From DATAPE01 sp034667545 (GTDB lineage: Bacteria > Actinomycetota > CADDZG01 > WHSQ01): DNA of 9,043 nucleotides. The DNA lies in NCBI GenBank assembly GCA_034667545.1, contig JAXDJR010000048.1, positions 1 to 9,043 on the forward strand. Reading direction: 5' to 3'. Each line of letters starts with the position of its first letter. Position 1 is the first letter of the stretch. Positions 1 through 5,878 of this stretch are shown piece by piece. Both the position numbers and the translations under genes were made by a program. Below the pieces are notes generated by a model. The model had not been told where the DNA came from. It made no database searches and saw only the letters and a program-made list of their open reading frames with translations.

Positions 1-495
1 CGTCTAGTGAAGGTGACGAGGGCCGGGTTCAAGACCCGAGTTCACGGCGATTATCACCTGGGCCAGGTGCTGTCGAGCACCCGCGGGTGGATGATCATCG
101 ACTTCGAGGGTGAGCCCGCCAGATCGCTGGACGAGCGACGCGAAAAGCAATCTCCTCTGCGAGATGTTGCCGGGATGCTTCGCTCACTCAGTTACGCCGC
201 CTCCGTCTCGATGATCGAACGAACCAGCTTTGGTACCGACGAATGGAACAGGCTGCAACCGTGGGCAGACGTCTGGGAGGACCTTGCTCGCGGGAGGTTC
301 CTCACCGCGTACCTCCGGCGGTCCCATGAAGGCAAGTTCCTTCCGCCGAACCGGTCCGATCTGAAAGCGATGCTGGACGCATTCGAGATCGACAAAGCGC
401 TATACGAGATCGGCTACGAGCGCGGTAACCGCCCGGATTGGGTCAAGATCCCTCTTCACGGGCTTGCGCGCATCTTGGGGCCGGCCGCCCACTGA
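1..495 (+). CDS. mak: Maltokinase, C-terminal part (5' end outside window)
   Basis: This is the C-terminal 164 residues of a maltokinase (Mak/Pep2), which phosphorylates maltose with ATP to maltose 1-phosphate, the donor for GlgE in the cytosol. The reading frame is open to the first base, so the start and N-terminal lobe lie upstream. Visible residues 15-24 read HGDYHLGQVL, the Brenner-type catalytic loop of aminoglycoside-phosphotransferase-like kinases. Residues 34-39 read DFEGEP, the metal-binding Asp motif typical of maltokinases. The tail (KALYEIGYE, then NRPDWVKIPLHGL) matches the family C-terminus, so the 3' end is intact. It overlaps or nearly abuts glgB on the same strand, as expected of a GlgE-pathway operon. 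Whether it is a stand-alone kinase or fused behind a trehalose synthase, as happens in some actinobacteria, cannot be seen here. Confidence 0.93.
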   Translation, partial: RLVKVTRAGFKTRVHGDYHLGQVLSSTRGWMIIDFEGEPARSLDERREKQSPLRDVAGMLRSLSYAASVSMIERTSFGTDEWNRLQPWADVWEDLARGRFLTAYLRRSHEGKFLPPNRSDLKAMLDAFEIDKALYEIGYERGNRPDWVKIPLHGLARILGPAAH

Positions 496-2405
496 CCCCA
501 CCACCACAGAACCGGGACTTGCGATCGTTCCCGCCCACGCTGGACAAGCGCGACCTTCTGCTCTTCTCCCAAGGCAATCACGGCCGGCTGTACGAAAGAT
601 TGGGTGCCCACCCCGGAACGCTGGAAGGCATTCACGGCGTGAGCTTCGCAGTCTGGGCCCCCGCGGCGCGAGAAGTCAGTGTCGTGGAGAACGGGCGGAC
701 TCATCCGATGCGCCAACTGGACCGGAGTGGCATCTGGGAGATGTTCCTTCCCGATGCTTCGAACGGTCTCCGCTACAACTACCAGATCACCACCGATGTG
801 GGCGAGAAGGTCACCAAGACCGACCCGTATGCGTTCGCGACCGAGGCGCCACCCGGAACCGGCCCCGTCGTCTTCTCGCCGCGATATCAGTTCAGCGACG
901 AAGAATGGATGTTGCAGCGTGTGCAGTGGGATGCCGCCACCTCCCCTCTGTCGATCTACGAGGTTCATCTCGGTTCCTGGCGGCGCCATCCCGACGGCCG
1001 TCCGTTGACTTACCGGGAGTTGGCGTCAACGCTGCCTCAGTACGTGGCCGACATGGGCTTTACACACGTCGAGTTCCTACCCGTAGCGGAGCATCCCTTC
1101 GGTGGTTCGTGGGGCTACCAGATAACCAACTATTTCGCCCCAACGGCCCGCTTCGGGACACCGGACGAGTTCAGGCATCTGGTAGATGCGCTTCACCTCA
1201 CGGGTGTCGGCGTCATCATCGACTGGGTCCCTGCACATTTCCCTAAAGACGGCTGGGCGCTGGCGCGCTTCGACGGCACTGCGTTGTATGAGGATGCGGA
1301 CCCGCAACGTGGCCAGCATCCCGATTGGGGGACGCTCGTATTCGATTACGCGCGTCCCGAGGTCCGCAACTTCTTGATCTCCAACACCTTCTTCTGGGCT
1401 GAGCAGTTCCACATCGATGGCTTCCGCGTCGATGCGGTGGCGTCGATGCTCTATCTCGACTACAGCCGCAAAGAGGGCGAGTGGACACCCAACCGGCGGG
1501 GAGGCCGCGAGAACCTCGAAGCGGTGGCATTCCTCTCCGAGCTCACCACGAAGCTACACACCGAACACCCCGACGTGTTGATCATTGCCGAGGAATCGGG
1601 CGCATGGCCGGGAGTGACCCGGCCGGTTCGCGATGGAGGGCTTGGCTTCGACTTCAAGTGGAACTTGGGATGGATGCACGACACTCTGGAACATTTCGAC
1701 CGGGAAGCCGACCGCCGGCGAGACCATCCAGACGATCTCACCTTCACGTTGATGTATGCGTGGAGCGAGCGGTACATCCTTCCGCTTTCGCACGACGAGG
1801 TAGTGCATGAAAAAAGGTCGCTCCTCCACAAGATGCCGGGGAACCGCGACCAGCAGCTGGCTTCGCTCCGAAGCTTGCTCGGATACATGTGGGCGTATCC
1901 CGGCAAGCAGTTGTTGTTCATGGGTGACGAGATCGCTCAAGAGCGCGAATGGGACCACAACTCGAGCATCGACTGGGAGCTACTGGGCCTTCCCGGACAC
2001 GCCGGGATGCAACACCTCGTGGGTGACCTCAATCGCCTCTACGCGGGATTGCCCGAACTGTGGCAACGCGATGCGTCTCCTGAGGCGTTCCAATGGACCG
2101 CGCAGGCCGATGGGCGCAACGGCATCGTGTCCTTCGTGCGAACGGGCTCCCACTCCTCCTTCGTGATCTGTGTGTGCAATCTGGGGCCTGTAACGTGGTC
2201 GGACTTTCGCATAGGAGTGCCGGCACCCGGCCCCCTCCAAGAGGTGCTCAATACCGACGCCTCGAACTACGGGGGCAAGAGCAGGACGAACCCGGCGACG
2301 ACCACAACCCCCCAGCCCGCCCAAGGTCTGCCTCACTCGACGACGATCACGCTCGCCCCCACGACAACGCTCTGGCTCCACAACCCCGATCCCGTGAAGG
2401 TTTAG
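438..2405 (+). CDS. glgB: 1,4-alpha-glucan branching enzyme GlgB
   Basis: A GH13 branching enzyme that cuts alpha-1,4-glucan and rejoins it in alpha-1,6 linkage, acting after maltokinase and GlgE. With the TTG at 438 it has 655 residues. Approximate order: CBM48 at 60-140, catalytic barrel at 165-550, C-terminal beta domain to the end. The GH13 regions are clear: DWVPAHF at 262-268, GFRVDAVAS with nucleophile D332, IAEES with acid/base E385, and LPLSHDEVVHEK with D453. YLDYSRKEGEW and GLGFDFKWN are GlgB hallmarks. The start is uncertain. TTG 438 overlaps maltokinase by 58 bp, while an in-frame TTG at 519 gives 628 residues and loses only a Pro-rich leader without family resemblance. Neither has a good ribosome site, and I slightly favour 519. 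Oddities: the usual GDFN-x-W in CBM48 is missing, and the final domain has a Thr/Pro-rich stretch (about residues 617-645) where a Gly-rich loop is expected. Confidence 0.95.
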   Translation: MGQDPSSRACAHLGAGRPLTPPPQNRDLRSFPPTLDKRDLLLFSQGNHGRLYERLGAHPGTLEGIHGVSFAVWAPAAREVSVVENGRTHPMRQLDRSGIWEMFLPDASNGLRYNYQITTDVGEKVTKTDPYAFATEAPPGTGPVVFSPRYQFSDEEWMLQRVQWDAATSPLSIYEVHLGSWRRHPDGRPLTYRELASTLPQYVADMGFTHVEFLPVAEHPFGGSWGYQITNYFAPTARFGTPDEFRHLVDALHLTGVGVIIDWVPAHFPKDGWALARFDGTALYEDADPQRGQHPDWGTLVFDYARPEVRNFLISNTFFWAEQFHIDGFRVDAVASMLYLDYSRKEGEWTPNRRGGRENLEAVAFLSELTTKLHTEHPDVLIIAEESGAWPGVTRPVRDGGLGFDFKWNLGWMHDTLEHFDREADRRRDHPDDLTFTLMYAWSERYILPLSHDEVVHEKRSLLHKMPGNRDQQLASLRSLLGYMWAYPGKQLLFMGDEIAQEREWDHNSSIDWELLGLPGHAGMQHLVGDLNRLYAGLPELWQRDASPEAFQWTAQADGRNGIVSFVRTGSHSSFVICVCNLGPVTWSDFRIGVPAPGPLQEVLNTDASNYGGKSRTNPATTTTPQPAQGLPHSTTITLAPTTTLWLHNPDPVKV

Positions 2406-2412
2406 CCACGCG

Positions 2413-2440
2413 TTCTGCTTGACACCGAACGTCAGCAGGA
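2413..2440. terminator. Hairpin between convergent glgB and membrane-protein genes
   Basis: The 74-bp gap between two convergent genes holds an inverted repeat. CTGCTTGAC (2415-2423) pairs with GTCAGCAG (2431-2438) with one bulged T and a 7-nt loop, and one A-T and one G-T pair can extend it outward. No T-run follows on either strand, so it is not a classic intrinsic terminator. Its place between two stop codons fits a shared transcript-end structure. This is an inference from position and pairing only. Confidence 0.3.
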
Positions 2441-2479
2441 CCCAACGTCGTTTCGGGGCCGTGGAGCAGAGCTTCCTAC

Positions 2480-3211
2480 TCAGGTATCTCGTTGATCTCC
2501 AGAGGGTGACGAGCTCGACGGTGGATAGGCCGAGCCCTGAGCCTCTCCGAGCGCTCCCGTGGACGACACCTCGTCTTCCGACGAGGACCCTGTGCCGCGC
2601 GACGGTGTCTCTGTCGAAGAGGTACCAGGGACTGACGACCGCCCTTCCACAGAAGCTCCATTCGACGCCGACGCAGCAGTGCCGGTGCCTAGCAGCGTTT
2701 CGAACAGTGAGCGATAGTGGACCATCGCCTGTCTCAAGTCCTCAGTGGTCGCCTGACCGTGGTCGCTGGCCAGCGATATGCCATGTGCCGCCCTGTAGTT
2801 CTCGACTACGTCGGGATGATCTACAGAGATGTCGGCAGCGCGCTGGTCGAAGTCGTCCATGGGGTAGCCGCGATCCGTCATGACTTGACCTACCAAGCGA
2901 TCGGCGTCACGTACGGCCTCGGCAGGCGCGTCGACGAACCGCGCTTGCGTCTGCCGCCATGATTCCATGTGTCGCTGTCGCGTCGCAGGTTCGAGCTCGG
3001 TCAGATTCAACGCTTCATGACGCTTTTGCCGTTCCAGCAGATTCTTCTCTGCCTGCCTGCGGCTGTCACTCTCGGTTACGGCGCGGTCATACTCCGGACC
3101 AAACTTCGTTTGAAGAGTGGAGCGTTGACGCCTCTGCCAGGCTGAGTACGCGATCAGGATCACAACGATGATCACTACTGCGATGATGACGGCCCACACC
3201 CATCCGCTCAT
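2480..3211 (-). CDS. Single-pass membrane protein, uncharacterised actinobacterial family
   Basis: A 243-residue protein of unknown function that I recognise only as a conserved actinobacterial family. Residues 4-23 form one hydrophobic helix rich in Ile and Val. It is followed by WQRRQR, so the bulk probably lies in the cytoplasm. Residues 30-175 are charged and helical with family-typical stretches: KFGPEYDRAV, a Glu/Arg-rich heptad-like region at 50-90, ARFVDAPAEAV, DRGYPMDDF, SVDHPDVVENYRAAH and QAMVHYRSLFE. Residues 176-243 are a low-complexity Ser/Thr/Gly tail, probably disordered. The ATG at 3211 is supported by AGGAAAG (3218-3224) six bases upstream. It lies 43 bp behind the 62-residue membrane-protein gene on the same strand, so the two are probably co-transcribed from the divergent region beyond 3443. 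No enzymatic motif is visible. Confidence 0.87.
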   Translation of the reverse strand: MSGWVWAVIIAVVIIVVILIAYSAWQRRQRSTLQTKFGPEYDRAVTESDSRRQAEKNLLERQKRHEALNLTELEPATRQRHMESWRQTQARFVDAPAEAVRDADRLVGQVMTDRGYPMDDFDQRAADISVDHPDVVENYRAAHGISLASDHGQATTEDLRQAMVHYRSLFETLLGTGTAASASNGASVEGRSSVPGTSSTETPSRGTGSSSEDEVSSTGALGEAQGSAYPPSSSSPSGDQRDT

Positions 3212-3254
3212 TGGCCACTTTCCTGTGCTGTCGCGGGCGTTAGAACTGAGCCGG

Positions 3255-3443
3255 TCATTTGAAGATGCTTACTCCGCCGGGGCCAATTAAAAGTCCGACG
3301 ATGATCAGGATGATGCCTAACAGGACGCCGCCACGAAGCAGCGTGATGATGCCCCAGATCACGAGGATGACAGCGATGATCCACAGAATCGCTGCGGCTC
3401 CTCCCCCGAGAGCTAGGACCATGTTCGAAGCAGCCATCAGCAC
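3255..3443 (-). CDS. Small two-helix membrane protein (62 aa)
   Basis: A very hydrophobic small protein of unknown function. An Ala-rich opening helix (GGGAAAILWIIAVILVIWGII) is followed by a short LLRGG turn, then a second helix (LLGIILIIVGLLIG) and a C-terminal GPGGVSIFK. The start is set by the ribosome site. A full AAGGAGG at 3451-3457 lies seven bases before GTG 3443, ideal spacing, while ATG 3437 and ATG 3422 are 13 and 28 bases away. The open frame continues to 3554, but the upstream stretch lacks the hydrophobic character and crosses the leader hairpin, so I exclude it. It lies 43 bp ahead of the single-pass membrane-protein gene, and a common transcript is likely. Small membrane proteins of this kind are often stress-related, but nothing in the sequence proves that here. 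Confidence 0.82.
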   Translation of the reverse strand: MLMAASNMVLALGGGAAAILWIIAVILVIWGIITLLRGGVLLGIILIIVGLLIGPGGVSIFK

Positions 3444-3450
3444 AGCTAAG

Positions 3451-3457
3451 CCTCCTT
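3451..3457 (-). promoter_or_regulatory. Strong Shine-Dalgarno deciding a GTG start
   Basis: AAGGAGG on the minus strand, seven bases before GTG 3443. It is the strongest ribosome site I saw in the window and places the start of the small membrane protein at GTG rather than at the ATGs further in. Confidence 0.8.
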
Positions 3458-3463
3458 CACAAG

Positions 3464-3481
3464 GTCCCCTTAATAGGGGAC
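3464..3481 (-). promoter_or_regulatory. Perfect 7-bp hairpin in leader of the small membrane-protein gene
   Basis: GTCCCCT and AGGGGAC form perfect 7-base arms around a 4-base loop. On the minus strand the hairpin ends six bases before the AAGGAGG ribosome site, and no T-tract follows. It could be an operator, a 5' stabilising hairpin or a translation-control element. About 20 bases upstream on the minus strand, GTTT (3519-3516), a 16-base gap and GGGAAG (3499-3494) loosely resemble the GTTT/GGGTAT pattern of SigB/SigF-type stress promoters. Such a promoter would start transcription just before the hairpin. The palindrome is plain in the sequence; the promoter reading is weak. Confidence 0.45.
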
Positions 3482-3597
3482 GGTCGCGTATTCCTTCCCC
3501 CGTCAAGTCAATCGAAAACGCCGCACCGCTTCGGGCACGGGACAAAGGAGCCACGGGGGGGCCCGGACGGCTCTTACCAACGCGAGAGGATGTAGCG

Positions 3598-3855
3598 ATG
3601 TATAACGCCCCAAACCGGCGCCAGAGTCTCGAGGGAGAGACCTATGACGGCGCATTCATCCGGCTTAGTTACACGATCGCGCGCAAGCTATACCGGTGTC
3701 CTGGATGCCGCACATCGGTTGAGATCGGCACCGCACACACGCTGGTTCAGCATCCTTCGGCAGACCCGCCCTGGCACCAGCATTGGCACCGGGAGTGCGC
3801 GGCCAGAGATCTCGTACGTGAGCTGAAAACGAGCCGGGTGGTGCAGGCGAACTGA
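3598..3855 (+). CDS. Small predicted zinc-binding protein (CxxC...HxHxxC), 85 aa
   Basis: An 85-residue protein of a small actinobacterial family without known function. Residues 32-37 are YRCPGC (C34, C37). H47 lies between, and residues 60-67 are HQHWHREC, giving H60, H62, H64 and C67. The CxxC plus HWHxxC arrangement suggests a single structural zinc site, which is inferred rather than proven. The N-terminus is polar and the C-terminus (residues 68-85) is a short charged helix. GAGAGGA (3584-3590) lies seven bases before the ATG and fixes the start. The frame stays open upstream to 3259, but that part is antisense to the small membrane-protein gene. It is followed after 16 bp by the DMT transporter, probably in one transcript. 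Related genes have sometimes been labelled ATP/GTP-binding, but no nucleotide-binding motif is visible. Confidence 0.82.
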   Translation: MYNAPNRRQSLEGETYDGAFIRLSYTIARKLYRCPGCRTSVEIGTAHTLVQHPSADPPWHQHWHRECAARDLVRELKTSRVVQAN

Positions 3856-3871
3856 CAACCTCCATCCTGCC

Positions 3872-4720
3872 TTGAACGCCATCCTTCTGGCGCTGGGGGC
3901 GTCGATAAGTTACGGGGCTGCCGACTTCACCGGAGGGTTCACCACGCGCCGAGCCGCTCCCCTCGTCGTGGTGTTTCTGTCGCAGGCGGCCGGTCTGGGG
4001 CTATTGCTGGTTCTGACGCCTTTCATCGGGTTCCGTATGTTCTCGGCAACCGATGTGGCGTGGGGAGCGGGTGCCGGGGTGGTTGGGGGCGCGGGAGTCA
4101 TGTTGCTCTACCGAGCTCTCGCGAATGGACGCATGACCGTCGTAGCTCCAGTAACTGCACTGGAGGCAGCTGCCTTCCCCGTGCTGTTCGGCCTTGTGAC
4201 GGGGGAACGACCGAGCCTCATCGCGTTATCCGGCGTGGTCGTTGGTTTCATAGCCGTTGCCCTGGTGTCCTGGTCCGGCGAACCAGCGGAGGGGGAACCG
4301 AGAGGCATCCTGCAAGCGGGCATCCTTGACGCGCTCGGCGCCGGTCTGGGCTTCGGGATCTTCTTCATCCTTCTGTCCCGGGCCGGGCATGGGAATGCAC
4401 TTTGGGCGCTTCTCGGGGTCAAGCTCGGCTCCATCGCTCTTTCAGGCGTCGGACTGCTCATCTTGCGCCAGAACCTGCTGATAGCGCGCCGGACATCGAC
4501 TCTCATAACTGTCGCGGGTGTGTTCGACATGGGTGCGAACCTTCTCTACCTGCTCGCGACCCGCTCGGGGCTTTTGTCCTTGGTCGCCGTGCTGACATCC
4601 ATGTATCCGGCGACCACTGTGGTTTTGGCGCGTTTTGTGCTCAAAGAAAAACTAGAACGGCTACAGCTTTCCGGCCTCACCCTCGCAGTGATGGCGATCC
4701 TTATGATCGCCAGGGGCTGA
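3872..4720 (+). CDS. EamA/DMT-superfamily transporter
   Basis: A 282-residue inner-membrane permease with about ten hydrophobic segments in two EamA repeats, the full usual length. The first repeat runs from residue 1 to about 135 and includes VAPVTALEAAAFPVLFGLVTGERPS; this region before helix 5 is typical of the family. The second runs from about 145 to the end and holds the equivalent SLVAVLTSMYPATTVVLA and VLKEKLERLQLSG. Family members export amino acids, metabolites or drugs; the substrate cannot be read from sequence. The start is TTG 3872, placing MNAILLALGASISYGAADF at the head of helix 1. No ribosome site precedes it, so translation is probably coupled to the 85-residue gene ending 16 bp upstream. 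It converges on the desaturase gene with 15 bp between stops. Confidence 0.9.
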   Translation: MNAILLALGASISYGAADFTGGFTTRRAAPLVVVFLSQAAGLGLLLVLTPFIGFRMFSATDVAWGAGAGVVGGAGVMLLYRALANGRMTVVAPVTALEAAAFPVLFGLVTGERPSLIALSGVVVGFIAVALVSWSGEPAEGEPRGILQAGILDALGAGLGFGIFFILLSRAGHGNALWALLGVKLGSIALSGVGLLILRQNLLIARRTSTLITVAGVFDMGANLLYLLATRSGLLSLVAVLTSMYPATTVVLARFVLKEKLERLQLSGLTLAVMAILMIARG

Positions 4721-4735
4721 TGCCGACGAAGTGAA

Positions 4736-5707
4736 CTAGTGCCCTGCGTCCGAAAGCTGCCCCTTCGAGTTCAGTTGCTTGGCGGTCGGCCGCTTGACCT
4801 CCCACGCAAGCTTCGACTTCTCCAGGAGCACGATGAACGCAGCACTTGCATCTAGCTGCCAGCGCTTCAAACCGTGCACCGCCGAGGTTGGGAACGCGTG
4901 ATGATTGTTGTGCCAGGACTCTCCGAAGGAGACCAGCGACAGAACCCAGTTGTTTGTGCTCTCATCTGCGGTCGAGAAATCCCTACGACCATAGAAGTGA
5001 CAGATAGAATTGACGCTCCACGTCACATGATGTAGTAGGAACACACGGGCCAGGCCCCCCCACAAGAACGCGGTTAGCACTCCGTGCCACGACCTGGTTA
5101 ACGCGAAACCCATGCCCGCTGGAATCACGAATAGAGATAGCACCACCCAGATGGGGAAACGGCGATTGATACGCACCATCACGGGGTCCCGCAGCAGGTC
5201 GGGCGCCCACCGCTCGATCGAGGTCTCATCGGCGGTGAACAGCCAGCCCATCTGCGCGTGCCACAACCCTTTGATCACGCCACGTAAGGAATCGTCCTCG
5301 ACCAGGTGTGGAGAATGGGGGTCACCCTCGCGATCCGAAAACGCGTGGTGGCGGCGATGTGCAGCGACCCAACTGATCACGGATCCCTCGATCGCGAGCG
5401 AGCCCGCGATCGCCAAAAGCGCACGCAACCAGGGTTTGGTCTCGAAACTCTTGTGCGTGAGGAGACGATGGAAACCCACGGTTACTCCCAGACCGCTCAA
5501 GACGTACGTGGCAAGAAAGATGCCTGCGTCAACGCCGCTAAGTCCCCAACCCCACAGTGACCACACCGCGAACAAGAGCCCTGCGAACGGAGCGACGGTG
5601 ATGACCAGCACAGCACCCTTTTGGAACTTCAGAGCTTTGCCGGTGAGTGCCTTGACGCCCGGAATAGAGGGCGCAGTCGAAGTTGAATCTACATATGTAC
5701 TCAACAT
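4736..5707 (-). CDS. Acyl-CoA/acyl-lipid delta-9-type fatty acid desaturase
   Basis: An integral-membrane di-iron desaturase of 323 residues that introduces a cis double bond into a saturated acyl chain with O2 and electrons, adjusting membrane fluidity. The three histidine boxes are intact: HRLLTH at 80-85, HRRHH at 117-121 and HNNHH at 266-270; H226, H227 and N233 add likely ligands. Hydrophobic segments lie at about 31-52, 57-77, 94-113, 185-203 and 206-225. HAFSDREGDPHSPH and FGESWHNNHHAFP are typical of the stearoyl-CoA desaturase-like group. Delta-9 position is inferred from family. AAGGAG (5716-5711) is only three bases from ATG 5707; the next codon, TTG 5704, would have six-base spacing and could be the true start. 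The frame stays open to 5845 but without family resemblance. A reductase partner is not in the window. Confidence 0.93.
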   Translation of the reverse strand: MLSTYVDSTSTAPSIPGVKALTGKALKFQKGAVLVITVAPFAGLLFAVWSLWGWGLSGVDAGIFLATYVLSGLGVTVGFHRLLTHKSFETKPWLRALLAIAGSLAIEGSVISWVAAHRRHHAFSDREGDPHSPHLVEDDSLRGVIKGLWHAQMGWLFTADETSIERWAPDLLRDPVMVRINRRFPIWVVLSLFVIPAGMGFALTRSWHGVLTAFLWGGLARVFLLHHVTWSVNSICHFYGRRDFSTADESTNNWVLSLVSFGESWHNNHHAFPTSAVHGLKRWQLDASAAFIVLLEKSKLAWEVKRPTAKQLNSKGQLSDAGH

Positions 5708-5774
5708 CTGCTCCTTGACTAATAGGTCCGTAGGAGCGGATGGAGGAGGATGAGATCTTCGGTCAGCAATACAG

Positions 5775-5801
5775 GCCGAGGCTCCTGAACTCGGCTGCCG
5801 A
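5775..5801. promoter_or_regulatory. Overlapping palindromes in desaturase/glycosylase divergent region
   Basis: Two inverted repeats share bases in the 171-bp gap between the divergent desaturase and glycosylase genes. GCCGAG (5775-5780) matches CTCGGC (5790-5795), and TCGGCTGCCGA (5791-5801) is itself a palindrome around a single T. They lie 68-94 bases upstream of the desaturase start, where a repressor site is plausible. Short GC-rich palindromes also arise by chance, so this is only a candidate operator. I could not identify a convincing promoter for either gene here. Confidence 0.2.
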
Positions 5802-5878
5802 CTGAACCGATAGCTCCACCATACCCACATCGGGGGAAAACACACCGGGGCACGGGTCTACCGCCTTAATCTCGAACC

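Noticed and set aside
464..1246. 260-codon plus-strand frame overlapping glgB
   Set aside because: Shadow of glgB in another frame; Arg/Pro-rich and without any recognisable domain.
2419..2883. 154-codon plus-strand frame
   Set aside because: Antisense to the well-supported single-pass membrane-protein gene; no ribosome site and low-complexity Ser/Pro/Arg content.
3259..3597. Long upstream open extension of the 85-aa gene frame
   Set aside because: It is antisense to the small membrane-protein gene, has no family resemblance, and an in-frame ATG with a proper ribosome site lies at 3598.
4721..4735. Terminator between the convergent transporter and desaturase genes
   Set aside because: Only a weak GGGC/GCCC pairing with a long loop is present; no convincing stem.
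5112..5753. 213-codon plus-strand frame
   Set aside because: Antisense to the desaturase with its intact histidine boxes; no protein-like character.
5775..5795. Hairpin as an intrinsic terminator
   Set aside because: No T-run on either strand, and the site lies between two divergent genes where no transcript should end.
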